Origin: Cephalotrichum gorgonifer
Lineage: Eukaryota > Ascomycota > Sordariomycetes > Microascales > Microascaceae
NCBI GenBank assembly: GCA_900312665.1
Contig: ONZQ02000002.1
Span: 496,001-560,000 of the forward strand
DNA length: 64,000 nt
Reading direction: 5' to 3'
The notes below the pieces were generated by a model that was not told the DNA's origin, did not search any database, and worked only from the letters and a program-made list of their open reading frames with translations. Shown here piece by piece: positions 11,480 to 20,992 of the stretch (within the stretch, counting starts at the first letter, position 1; every line of letters begins with the position of its first letter). Position numbers and translations under genes: made by a program.

Positions 11480-13858
11480 ATGCGGCTCCTTACTTCAACA
11501 CGCATCGCGGGTCGCGCGAGACGAGGGCTCCATAACCGGCCAATCCGTCAATCTTTCTTCACCTCCTCACGCCAACAGGGTAATGTTGGGAGGCTACGGC
11601 GAGTACCCGTGATACTTCTGGCGGCGGGCGTGCTCATCTGGCTCGACTCTACGCGACACAGCGCCGAAGACAAGAAACTCGCCCCCAAGCTACACCCCAA
11701 GCGGTCGCCGACTGCGAAGGAAGCAGGAGCAGGAGGCGAGACAGCCGCGTGGTCTACATTCTCAAAGTCCTTCGAGAACCTCTCCAACGCGACGGACATC
11801 GAGTGGGTGGCCCTCTCGGAGCGCATCGTCGGCTACATCCTCCCCGAGTGGTCCAAGTTGATCCCTACGTACCTCCGGAAGCTCCAGCAGGAACTCTCGG
11901 GGGAGCGCGGCTCTCTCGCGGATGAGATATGGAGGGAGGCGCACGACCCGCTACTCCACCCGGAGACGCAGTACTCGGCGCACGTTAGGGTCTCTGACGC
12001 GCTCTGCGACGAGGAGAAGGAGTTTCTCAAGAGGAGAAAACGCGTCGCGAAGATCGCTCTAGCTAAATATCTCGATATCGACGAGAAGGATATCCACCCG
12101 GACGACGTACCCACGATCGCTGTCTGCGGGTCCGGTGGTGGTTTAAGGGCCCTTGTGGCGGGGACAGGGTCGCTGCTCGCTGCGGAGAAGGATGGCTTGC
12201 TGGACTGCGTCACCTACACGGCGGGAGTCAGCGGGTCCTGTTGGCTCCAGTCCATTTACTTCTCGACAATCGGTATGGGCAGCATGCAGCGGGTTCTAGA
12301 TCATATCAAGGGCCGCACGGGCACACACATCGCCTACCCGCCAGTAGCCCTCGAAACCCTTATCTCCGCGCCGACCGACAGGTATCTCCTGAGCGGCATC
12401 GTAGAGAAGCTCAAGGGCGATGAGGGAGCCGATTTCGGACTCGTGGACGTTTACGGCCTGCTACTGGCGGCGAGGCTGCTCGTTCCCGTCGGCGACCTCG
12501 AGGTAGACCACAGGGACCTGAAGATCTCAAATCAGCAGGAATACATCAAGTACGGGCAGAACCCGCTCCCGATATACACAGCCGTGAGGCATGAGATACC
12601 CGAGGCGACGGACTCCAAGTACACCTCAGCACCGGAGGATGCCAAGGAGCGCGCGAAGAGGGAGGCCTGGTTCCAGTGGTTCGAAATCACCCCGTACGAG
12701 CTATTCTGCGAGGAGTTCTCGGCTGGCATACCGGCCTGGGCGATAGGCAGGAAGTTCAAGAACGGCACGAACGTCATTCCCGAGGAAGGCCTCTTCCACC
12801 CCGAGACCAGGATGTCCCTATTGCTAGGCGTGTTCGGGAGCGCGTTCTGTGCCACCCTCAACCACTACTACCAGGAGATTCGGCCAGTCGTGAAGGGCTT
12901 GGCGGGATTCGGCACCGTCGACGATCTGATATCGGGGCGGAATCAGGACCTTAGCAAGGTCCACCCCATCGACCCGGCCACCATCCCAAACTTCGCGTAT
13001 GGGATGGACGGGAAGCTGCCGAAGACGGCACCGGAGAGCATTTTCAAGAACGAGTATATCCAGCTCATGGACGCCGGCATGTCGAATAACCTGCCCATCT
13101 ACCCGCTCCTCCGCCCTGGTCGGGACGTGGACATCGTGATCGCCTTTGACAATTCCGCCGATGTCAGGCAGGATAACTGGCTCGCCGTGACGGACGGATA
13201 CGCGAGGCAGAGGAACGTTAGGGGATGGCCTATCGGCGTTGGGTGGCCCAAGGATGAGGTGGCGGAGGAGACTGGGAAAGAACTAGACCTGGCTGCCGCC
13301 GGCTCCACCCCGGGGGCGAGAGGGCAAGCTGCCGAGGCCAAGTATCAAGAGGCCAAGGGTCGGGCCATGAATGGCAGCTCCTCCGCGGCCCAAAGTTCAC
13401 AGGGCAGCAATCAAGACAAGGAGGGGAAGGGCCTGGGCTACTGCACAATATGGGTCGGCACCAAGGAAGAGCGCTCCTCGGCCCCTCCCCCACCCAGCAA
13501 GGCCCTCGACGAGTCCGACTCCTGGACCGCCATATCCGCGCCAACGGCCGGGCTGGCCCTCGTCTACCTCCCCCTCATCCCGAACCCGCGCGTCCCCGGG
13601 GTAGACCCACAGACGACCGACTTCCTGTCCACATGGAACTTCGTCTACACGCCGGATCAGGTCGATGACGTGGCGAACCTCGCAAAAGCGAATTACGACG
13701 AGGGCAGGGAGCACATCAAGATGTGTGTGAGGGCCGTGTATGACCGGAGGAGGGCCCAGAGGTTGGAGAGGGAGGAGAGGAAGTGGGAAGAGAGGTTTAG
13801 GTCGTTGGTTAGGAAGGGGATAACACATTCTCTGGGCGAAGGAGACCACTTTAGTTAG
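11480..13858 (+). CDS. plaA: Cytosolic-type phospholipase A2 (fungal PlaA family)
   Basis: Single-exon 792-aa enzyme with the PLA2_B/lysophospholipase catalytic domain that hydrolyses the sn-2 acyl bond of glycerophospholipids. The oxyanion glycine motif GSGGGLRA is at 217-224, the nucleophile elbow GVSGS at 249-253 puts the catalytic Ser at 251, and the catalytic Asp is D531 in MDAGMSNNLP. Together these give the Ser/Asp dyad of the family. There is no C2 domain, as in known fungal cPLA2s. The N-terminus is basic and Arg/Ser-rich with a hydrophobic segment at about 43-57 (VPVILLAAGVLIWLD), consistent with mitochondrial targeting and a membrane anchor; this localisation is inferred and matches reports for Aspergillus PlaA. 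The insert at about 600-660 before the final part is low complexity. Confidence 0.9.
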   Translation: MRLLTSTRIAGRARRGLHNRPIRQSFFTSSRQQGNVGRLRRVPVILLAAGVLIWLDSTRHSAEDKKLAPKLHPKRSPTAKEAGAGGETAAWSTFSKSFENLSNATDIEWVALSERIVGYILPEWSKLIPTYLRKLQQELSGERGSLADEIWREAHDPLLHPETQYSAHVRVSDALCDEEKEFLKRRKRVAKIALAKYLDIDEKDIHPDDVPTIAVCGSGGGLRALVAGTGSLLAAEKDGLLDCVTYTAGVSGSCWLQSIYFSTIGMGSMQRVLDHIKGRTGTHIAYPPVALETLISAPTDRYLLSGIVEKLKGDEGADFGLVDVYGLLLAARLLVPVGDLEVDHRDLKISNQQEYIKYGQNPLPIYTAVRHEIPEATDSKYTSAPEDAKERAKREAWFQWFEITPYELFCEEFSAGIPAWAIGRKFKNGTNVIPEEGLFHPETRMSLLLGVFGSAFCATLNHYYQEIRPVVKGLAGFGTVDDLISGRNQDLSKVHPIDPATIPNFAYGMDGKLPKTAPESIFKNEYIQLMDAGMSNNLPIYPLLRPGRDVDIVIAFDNSADVRQDNWLAVTDGYARQRNVRGWPIGVGWPKDEVAEETGKELDLAAAGSTPGARGQAAEAKYQEAKGRAMNGSSSAAQSSQGSNQDKEGKGLGYCTIWVGTKEERSSAPPPPSKALDESDSWTAISAPTAGLALVYLPLIPNPRVPGVDPQTTDFLSTWNFVYTPDQVDDVANLAKANYDEGREHIKMCVRAVYDRRRAQRLEREERKWEERFRSLVRKGITHSLGEGDHFS

Positions 13859-14070
13859 TGTGTGTGTGGGTGTGTGAAAGGGAATGTAACTTCGAATGGT
13901 CGCCTTAGAGCAAGCACATATAGAAAACATAAGCATCCTGCGAAACATCTAATTGTGCATGCTCTTGGGTGTAAGCTTGTCTGGTTCAAAGCAACTGGAA
14001 AACATAGGGTGAAACAAACACTAACTAGCAGATCGTATGATCTCGTCTACACTCTATATCATAACTCTAT

Positions 14071-15465
14071 TTACTCCTTTTTATCGCCCTTAATCTCCCT
14101 CCTCATCTCGTCCTTTATCCTAGTTACCGTCCCGCTACCCCCATATACTAGACCAGTGTACACCATCGCAACGTCCGCGCCCGCCTCCCTGATCTCCGCG
14201 GCCTCTTTCCCGTTCGTGATGCCCCCCGTCGCGAAGATGACCTTCTTCCCCTTGAAAGACGGGACATCCAACCACTTGCGGTACTTCTTCACGAGGTCGA
14301 GAGTCCGCCCATACATCGATGGGCCAGAGAACCCGCCGTCCGCCATCATGAGGATACCCTTCTCGCGGTTCGTAACCGGCACGCCGGCCGGGATGGCCTG
14401 CATCTTACGCCTGGTCGTGTTACCCACGATGACGCCGTCCACGCCGCTCTCCCACACCGCGCGCACGATATCCTTCACCTGTGCATCGGAGTCCTCGTCC
14501 GGCGAGACCTTGACCATCACCTTCGGCGGCGTAGCCCTAATGCCCTTCGTCGACGCCCGCACGGCGCCAACCACGGCGTCTAGGAGCCCCACGAGCTTAT
14601 CCCCGGACTGCAGGTCCCTCAGGCCGGCGGTGTTGGGGCTGCTGACGTTCACGACGAGGACGTCCGCGTACTGGGCTAGCCTACTGGCACAGTAAGCGTA
14701 GTCCGCCACGGCATCCTTCTCCGGCGTCTCCTTGTTCTTCGCGACCTGCACAAGGAGCAGGCGGCCTGGAGTCAGGCTGCCCACCGGGACGCCGGCATTC
14801 CCCGATAGCACATCCTCCTCCTCAAGACCCTGCGAGTGCGCGTAGACCCGCAGCCTCTGGCGCAGCTTCATCGCCATGGCGTCCGCGCCGACGGAGTTGA
14901 GGCCGTAGCAGTTCACCATCCCCTCGATGCTGGGGACCCTCCAGACGCGGGGCTTGGGGTTCCCGGGCTGCGGCTTCGGCGTGCACCCGCCGACCTCCAC
15001 GACGCCCGCGCCCAGCGCGAACAGCGCATCGGGGATATCGGCGTCCTTGTCCAGACCTGCGCTGATGCCTATCGGGTTATCGAGCTTCACGCCGAAGACT
15101 TCCGCGGATAGGTTCGGATCGGAGGGGTCGGGGCTGAGGCGGGCCCGCTCGCGGGGGTGGAGGCCGAGGCTGTAGAGGCTCTTCAGGGCCGCTGTGCCGA
15201 AGTGGTGCGCGTCCTCGGCGTCGGGGAAGAGGGCTCGGAGGGCCGGAGGCACGAGGTAGTGGTGGAAAGCGGAGCGGGTGTCGGTAACGTAGATGTAGCC
15301 AACGACGGCGCCGACGAGAGTTGCGCTACCGTAGGCGAATAGGCGGAAACCGCCGCCGGTCGAGGTCGAGCTGGTCGACGCATATCGCCGGGTGGAGTTG
15401 CAAGTAGTGCTTCGGGAACGAAGGCTCTGGAGGGCTGTCCTCGAGCGGAGAAGTGGAGAGGACAT
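14071..15465 (-). CDS. URA9: Dihydroorotate dehydrogenase (quinone), mitochondrial
   Basis: Class 2 DHODH that oxidises dihydroorotate to orotate in de novo pyrimidine synthesis and passes electrons to ubiquinone at the inner mitochondrial membrane. Single exon, 464 aa. Residues 1-38 form an Arg/Ser/Thr-rich presequence, 41-60 a transmembrane anchor (RLFAYGSATLVGAVVGYIYV), then the quinone-tunnel helices and the FMN barrel. Visible motifs are NPIGISAGLDKDADIP, NCYGLNSVG and VNVSSPNTAGLR, where S276 corresponds to the class 2 catalytic Ser; the C-terminal FMN phosphate site is FATGGITNGKEA and VYTGLVYGG. The class 1 (cytosolic, Cys) motif is absent. Its 3' end faces the PLA2 gene with only about 210 bp between. 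Confidence 0.95.
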   Translation of the reverse strand: MSSPLLRSRTALQSLRSRSTTCNSTRRYASTSSTSTGGGFRLFAYGSATLVGAVVGYIYVTDTRSAFHHYLVPPALRALFPDAEDAHHFGTAALKSLYSLGLHPRERARLSPDPSDPNLSAEVFGVKLDNPIGISAGLDKDADIPDALFALGAGVVEVGGCTPKPQPGNPKPRVWRVPSIEGMVNCYGLNSVGADAMAMKLRQRLRVYAHSQGLEEEDVLSGNAGVPVGSLTPGRLLLVQVAKNKETPEKDAVADYAYCASRLAQYADVLVVNVSSPNTAGLRDLQSGDKLVGLLDAVVGAVRASTKGIRATPPKVMVKVSPDEDSDAQVKDIVRAVWESGVDGVIVGNTTRRKMQAIPAGVPVTNREKGILMMADGGFSGPSMYGRTLDLVKKYRKWLDVPSFKGKKVIFATGGITNGKEAAEIREAGADVAMVYTGLVYGGSGTVTRIKDEMRREIKGDKKE

Positions 15466-16108
15466 TTTGGGAGCGAGCGTGCGGCGCGGTGCCGTTCAAT
15501 TGAGTTCTTTCAAGGTTAGCTCTGGGTAGCTATATACCTAGACTCTAACGACCGACTATCTGATGTTATCCATCTACACCGAGCCAGACAAATATTATCG
15601 GAAACTCGGCTGAACTTCGGCAATGCGAGAAATGCCTCCAAATTAACATCATGCAAAACAAGATACACGCCCCCGACCCCAAGAGCCCAAAAGCTCTCGA
15701 GTAGAGCCGAGGTATAATAGACAGTGTCTTGTGTTTCTCATATTCCAGACTCCCCCAACTACAAGCAATACGCGTGCACGTACAGCCTCGCCATAGTCGG
15801 ATCGGGCAAAGGAGCTCAGAGCAACCCGGCCTGTGCTCGCGTACATACGGGATATAAGCAGTATCGGAGTGGAAGGGCGGTAGAGATATAGCAGGGTAAA
15901 GTGATGGATAAAAGAACTCTGGCATTGGCCCAGTAGACGCGGGTACATGAGCGCCTCGAGGTGATCATCCGAGGCTTGAGGACGAACGCAGGGCATGAAG
16001 TAAAGCCTCCTGTCCTCGGCACGAAATAGGCCAGTCGATCTTGATGATGCAAGCGATACCGCAGTATATTTTTCGTCTATAAGCGTACAGCCGACCGCCA
16101 ATGCTTCT
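15466..16108. other. Intergenic region upstream of DHODH
   Basis: Must hold the DHODH promoter and the 3' UTR of the next minus-strand gene. No coding frame is convincing here. Confidence 0.45.
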
Positions 16109-16587
16109 CTATGCCGTCTTCTCAGCCACCGCCTTGTTCGCTAGCTCCGCCTGCTTGTCCTCCTTCTCCCAATCCTTCAATTGCCGGTTCCAGCTGCGAA
16201 AGGCAATGCGGTTAGCACTGTAAGCCCATCGGTTCAATGGAAAAGGGGTCGCGTATGGGTACGCACTATTTGCTGGGGTAGAATCGGCCGGGCTGGGGCT
16301 TATGCGCGAACTGCTCCTTCTCGGCGCTAATCTTCCATATTATGGCAGTCATGCCGAGGACACCGGCTCCGAGAACGAGGGTGTTCCATCTCCAGTTGGC
16401 GGGTTGGGCGTACCAGCCACCAGACGGCGACCAGACGTGCTTGGGGTATCTTGTCGAGGGTTAGAAGGAAGGGGGAGAATCGGATTCTGAGGAGGACGAC
16501 TCGACTCACGGGATCTTCGGGGCTCCACCCTGTGAAAGGTTAGCATCGCACGGTCACACATAAATACAGGAGGATGAAACTAACCAT
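16109..16587 (-). CDS. Small conserved-looking single-pass membrane protein (96 aa), function unknown
   Basis: Too fragmented by introns to show as a long frame. Exons 16587-16585 (just ATG), 16529-16510 (20 nt), 16449-16267 and 16193-16109 join in frame; introns are GTTAGT...CAG, GTGAGT...AAG and GTGCGT...CAG, the first with a perfect CTAAC branch site. The protein begins MGGAPKIPYPKHVWSP, has aromatic/Pro-rich GGWYAQPANWRWN, one membrane helix at about 31-46 (TLVLGAGVLGMTAIIW), then KPQPGRFYPSKYW and a charged helical tail. The size, single helix and charged tail resemble accessory subunits of mitochondrial inner-membrane complexes, but I do not recognise the family and this is only a suggestion. 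Divergent from the mitoribosomal mL44 gene, 386 bp away. Confidence 0.75.
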
Positions 16588-16973
16588 GTTTGCGAGCTGC
16601 TCAATATCACCGCGGAGGATTGGGCCTTGGACGGTTGATGAGCGCGGGTTGGACTGGACTTGGAGGTGGTGTGGGCGGATTGGACTATGCAGCGACAAAT
16701 GGGAAGAGGATTGAGCCGCTTCTGATTGGTCTGCCATGCAAACCACCAAAGCTCGATACCACGGCAAATATTCGCCTAATCCCGAAACGCCTAGTGCACA
16801 CAACCAATGGGCGCCGTGGTCCTCACACGACTCGCGAGGAAACTTTTTCCCAATCTCTGGAGCTTTCGATATGCACAGGGGAAAGAACTGACAACCCATC
16901 AATCTCCGCCTCAACTCACACCAGGCCCAAGACACGAACCGGGGGCCTTTCCACTACGATAAACCGCTGCTCC
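16588..16973. promoter_or_regulatory. Bidirectional promoter region (small membrane protein / mL44)
   Basis: 386 bp between two divergent start codons. The mL44 frame stays open through it, but the translated sequence has no presequence or domain character and the real mL44 presequence begins downstream at 16974. No named site recognised. Confidence 0.45.
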
Positions 16974-18272
16974 ATGACACGGTTACGGTTGGAAAGATGG
17001 TCCGGCCAATTGGCCCGGGCCAATGTCCGGGTCAGGTGTAGTTCGCAGGCACCTTGCCTCGCGGCGCGACATGCAAGGCCACTGCAGCAGTCTCGCTTCC
17101 AGTCGACATCGGCGGACCAGAGCGACATCTCCACTCCACCGCCTAGCATAACGACCTCCGACGCACCTGTCGCCGTCCCGGCTGTTGGCCCCCCCACCGC
17201 CAACCTCGAATCGAGCCGGAGTCCCTATCCCTCCCCCCTACCCGAAGCGGCCCTCAAGTCGGCGAAGCTCTCTGCCCTCCACGCCCGTCTCTGCCTCTCG
17301 AGCAAGCTCCCCCTCCAGACCCTCGCCCGCGCCCTCGTCGACCCGTCAGCCGACGAGAACCCCAACTTCAACAACGCCAGCCTCGCGTTCCTCGGCGGCT
17401 CCATCATCAACTACCACACCACGGAGCTCCTAGTCACGAAATACCCTCGTCTACCCATGGCCGTCATGTTCGAGGCCGTGCGTGGATACGCGGGCGGCGA
17501 GTCCCTCTACCACGTCGCGAGGGGGTGGGGTGTCGAGAGTGCCGCCGCCCCCGGCGGTGAGGTCGACCCGGGCCTCCTACAGTGGTCGCAGGACCCGAGC
17601 AAGACCGTCAAGCAGCAGAAGTGGGGCTTCGTGCGTACCGAGTCTGCGTACATAGACAAGTTCAAATGGCGCCGCGGATGGAGCAGCCGCGTCGTCTACG
17701 ACGACCCCTTCGGCGACATGACGCACAAGAACACCCACACCGAGGGCAACGCTCCGGGGGCCCCCAAGCTGCCCGCGGACATCGTCGCGGAGAGGAGGAA
17801 GCAGTACGAGGCCATCCGAAACGAAGCCCACGCGTCGTTCGTCAAGGCGCTCACGGGGGCGATATACCTCCACTGCGGACGCGAGATGGCCAAGTCGTTC
17901 ACCAAGGCACACATCCTGTCGCGGAACCTCGACATCGACCGCATGTTCGCGTTCCACGCGCCGCTAATGGAGCTGTCGAAGCTGTGCGCGAGGGAAGGGT
18001 TCGACCGCCCCGTCGCGAGACTCGAGAGCGAGACGGGTAGGCTGTCGCGGACGCCGGTCTACGTCGTGGGTATTTACAGCGGAAAGGATAAGCTGGGCGA
18101 GGGTGTGGGGGCGAGCCTGGACTTTGCGAGGTGGAAGGCGTGTATCAGCTCGCTCAAGGCGTGGTACCTGTATAGCCCCAGCTCGAACCCGAGGGTGCCG
18201 AGTGACATGCTCGTCGAGGGCGCGAAGCCGTGGCAGGCGCCGTATATCGACATCGGGGAGGTGATGATCTAA
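16974..18272 (+). CDS. MRPL3: Mitochondrial large-subunit ribosomal protein mL44
   Basis: mL44 is an RNase III-fold protein of the large mitoribosomal subunit near the exit tunnel; it has lost RNase activity. Single exon, 432 aa from ATG at 16974 (MTRLRLERWSGQLARAN), which starts a classic Arg/Ser-rich presequence ending around FQSTSADQ; the frame is open 128 codons further upstream but that part looks non-coding. The RNase III-like region is about residues 95-300, with LAFLGGSIINYHTTELLVTKYPRLP replacing the catalytic signature, followed by a dsRNA-binding-like C-terminal region (PVYVVGIYSGKDKLGEGVGASL) and WQAPYIDIGEVMI at the end, typical of the fungal family. Confidence 0.9.
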   Translation: MTRLRLERWSGQLARANVRVRCSSQAPCLAARHARPLQQSRFQSTSADQSDISTPPPSITTSDAPVAVPAVGPPTANLESSRSPYPSPLPEAALKSAKLSALHARLCLSSKLPLQTLARALVDPSADENPNFNNASLAFLGGSIINYHTTELLVTKYPRLPMAVMFEAVRGYAGGESLYHVARGWGVESAAAPGGEVDPGLLQWSQDPSKTVKQQKWGFVRTESAYIDKFKWRRGWSSRVVYDDPFGDMTHKNTHTEGNAPGAPKLPADIVAERRKQYEAIRNEAHASFVKALTGAIYLHCGREMAKSFTKAHILSRNLDIDRMFAFHAPLMELSKLCAREGFDRPVARLESETGRLSRTPVYVVGIYSGKDKLGEGVGASLDFARWKACISSLKAWYLYSPSSNPRVPSDMLVEGAKPWQAPYIDIGEVMI

Positions 18273-19649
18273 TATGGGGATGTTGGAGTTCAGTGGTTGG
18301 GGACAGCGTGTGACCAGAGCTGGCCTGGGGCAGATGGCCAAAACTAGATCTTTTCATTTGTGGGCACATTGGCCGTTGGGTTAAGTGGCCGTGTACATTT
18401 GACACTCGCGAGGGGCGGGATGGGATGTGGATGTTGGAATACGTGTACGTAGACTGAGTCGGGGGGGATGATTTGGCATTAGGTTTACTGTGGACGGGTC
18501 GGCAGATCTCGGTAGCACCGAGGCGAGTTCTGGCCGTTTGTAGGCTTGTAAGATAAAAAAATTCACTTGCATGTAGAACACTGAGCCCTTCTAGCGACTA
18601 TCATGTGCCTCCAGTCTGCTTTGTTCTTGCGTATGGCAATGGGGGGAGCTGCGGCTCACGTTTCCTTTGTCCCCTCCTTCCCGGTGTCTGGACTCATTTG
18701 GCACCTTGACTGTGCCCGTTCCAGTTTACGGGAGTAATAGTACCGTATTCGTCGGGAAGGAAGAAAGAGAAGTGCGGGTGGCTACCTAGGTGGCACCTCC
18801 GGCAGGCGGCTGCTGAGGTAGAGGTTTGGATCGAACCTCGATGGCCAACGTTAATGCTGCTCCCCTTGAAATGTATTTGGCAAAGTTCGCGGAAGAGGTT
18901 CATGGTTCACTCCCAAGTCAAAGTCTATTACTCCTTACATTTCATTCATTTGGATATGCATTATACATGTAACTTGGATAACCATAGGCAAGGCGTCAGG
19001 AATTAGATCGGGGATAAGCCGCTTGTAAGCCCCGTTCGGAGCGCCGAGAATGGTCCCTCGCACTCCGGGACCATGATGCCGAAGGAATCACACCGACGAG
19101 GCATACGGGACCATATTGCGCCCGGAATTCGAATACATAATCCATCTTCGCTATACGCTTCGGAAGTGTCGGGGAGGGCAAGGGGTAAGCAGGATCCTTC
19201 CGAGTGTGGAGATGGTACCTGAATAAAGCACATGGATCCTTCCACTGCCGCCGGTTTCTAATCCACCTTGGAATGGAGTTATAAGGTAGATCTGATAACT
19301 TTCTTTCGCTTGCCTTATCCCCGTGGCCCGTGTTTATCACCGAGGGTTATTGAAATGCGCGGGAGGCTGACGGACCGCGTAACTCTGGTGGCTGGCTTCC
19401 TTGGAATAGAATGTTATCCCGAGACGATGTGCCGGATTTCCGCTAACCACCTCTCCACCTCGGAGTGCGGAACTTCCCTCGCGCAAAACAGCTCGGCGAT
19501 CACGAACTCGATTACATATCAATCACGCTACCTTGCATATGGCGGCTCATCCATGTGTTACCCCACCATAGAAGGAAGCTCCTCAAGCTACCCCGCCAAC
19601 ATAAGAATATCCACGAAAGTATTAATACAGACTACTCGCCTCACTTGTA
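18273..19649. other. Intergenic region, no gene seen
   Basis: 1.4 kb between mL44 and the quinone oxidoreductase, both on the plus strand. Short frames only. A sequence at about 18830 resembles a tRNA B box but cannot fold as a T arm. Confidence 0.45.
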
Positions 19650-20792
19650 ATGTCCAGAATCATCAATCGAACTACCTACATCTTCAGATCAACCAAGCCT
19701 TCACCTCTCTACTCTTACTCGGTAACTGCACTCTCTCGCCCTCTAAGAATCTTCGCCCTCAGCAACACCCGGCAATTCACAACCACCACCGCAACCGTAA
19801 CAATGGCCCCGATCCCCGCGACCACCCCCGCCATCCAGGTCTCGACCCACGGCGATGCCTCCGTCTTAACCCCGACCACCATCCCCGTACCCACCCTCGC
19901 CGAGAACCAGGTCCTAGTCCAGAACGCCTACGCCGGCGTCAACTTCATTGACACCTACTTCCGCACCGGCCTCTACAAGGCGCCCCTCCCCCTCACCCCG
20001 GGCCGCGAAGGCTCCGGCACCGTAGTGGCCGTCCACCCCTCCGTCACGAGCCTCGCCGTTGGCGACAAGGTCGTCTACACGAGCAACAACAACGGCTACG
20101 CGGGCTACACCGCCGTCGTCGCCTCGAACGCCCTCAAGCTCCCCGACGGCGTGGACGAGAAGCTCGCGGCCGCGTCCCTCCTGCAGGGCCTCACGGCCCT
20201 GACCTTCGTCCGCGAGGCCGCCGAGGCCAAGCCCGGCCAGTGGGCCCTCGTGCACGCCGCCGCCGGCGGGACGGGCTCGTTCCTGGTGCAGATCCTCAAG
20301 GCCGTGGGCGTAAAGGTCATCGGCACGGGCGGCACCCCCGAGAAGTGCGCCCTGGCGACGAGCTACGGCGCGGACCACGTCATCCGGTCGCGCGAGGAGG
20401 ACGTCCCGGCCCGCGTGAAGGAGATCACCGGCGGCCACGGCGTCGACGTCATCTTCGACGGCGTGGGGAAGGCGACGTTCGATAGCGACCTGGAGATGAT
20501 TGCGAGGAAGGGCACCCTCATCGTCTTCGGGAACGCCTCGGGCGCCGTGCCGCCGTTCGACATCCTCCGCCTGGGACCCAAGAACGTCAAGGTCATGCGG
20601 CCCGTCGTGACGAACTACCTCACCACCCGCGAGGAGTTCGAGACCTACACCACTGAGCTTTTCGAGTTCATCAGCTCGGGCAAAGTGAAGGTTGCCATCC
20701 ACGAGGTCTACCCCCTTGCCGAGGCGGCGAGGGCGCACACAGACCTGGAGGGGCGGGCAACGACCGGGAAGCTCCTGCTGAAGATTGACTAG
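19650..20792 (+). CDS. ZTA1: NADPH:quinone oxidoreductase, zeta-crystallin type (MDR family)
   Basis: Zinc-independent medium-chain reductase that reduces quinones one electron at a time with NADPH, linked to oxidative-stress defence. Single exon, 380 aa from 19650. The GroES-like fold starts around residue 60 (AENQVLVQNAYAGVNFIDTYFRTGLY, PGREGSGTV). The Rossmann NADPH site is in VHAAAGGTGSFLVQILKAVG. DVIFDGVGKATFD and the C-terminal GRATTGKLLLKID are family marks. There is no zinc-binding Cys set. The first 51 residues are Arg/Ser/Thr-rich without acidic residues, like a mitochondrial presequence; a second ATG at 19803 (MAPIPATTPAIQV) would give a 329-aa cytosolic form of normal family length. 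Convergent with the epimerase gene, 200 bp apart. Confidence 0.92.
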   Translation: MSRIINRTTYIFRSTKPSPLYSYSVTALSRPLRIFALSNTRQFTTTTATVTMAPIPATTPAIQVSTHGDASVLTPTTIPVPTLAENQVLVQNAYAGVNFIDTYFRTGLYKAPLPLTPGREGSGTVVAVHPSVTSLAVGDKVVYTSNNNGYAGYTAVVASNALKLPDGVDEKLAAASLLQGLTALTFVREAAEAKPGQWALVHAAAGGTGSFLVQILKAVGVKVIGTGGTPEKCALATSYGADHVIRSREEDVPARVKEITGGHGVDVIFDGVGKATFDSDLEMIARKGTLIVFGNASGAVPPFDILRLGPKNVKVMRPVVTNYLTTREEFETYTTELFEFISSGKVKVAIHEVYPLAEAARAHTDLEGRATTGKLLLKID

Positions 20793-20992
20793 GAAATGCC
20801 ATGTCCTAGAGTGCATAGGCAATAATTACAAAAGTAGCTCGTTGGAAACACTGCTCCATTAATAATACTCCTCTTTTATTGAACTTGGCTGAAAATCATC
20901 TATCGTCTTCTTTCGTCTAAGAAATATCCAAGAACCCGAGTAATCATCATCCGTAGCTATCAGGGCCATCGCCATGGGGGCCCCTTGACCCT

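Noticed and set aside
16590..16973. 128-codon upstream extension of the mL44 frame
   Set aside because: A mitochondrial presequence begins cleanly at the 16974 ATG, and the upstream part overlaps the divergent promoter.
18825..18850. tRNA B-box-like sequence (minus strand GGTTCGATCC)
   Set aside because: Flanks do not form a T stem and no A box or acceptor stem is present.
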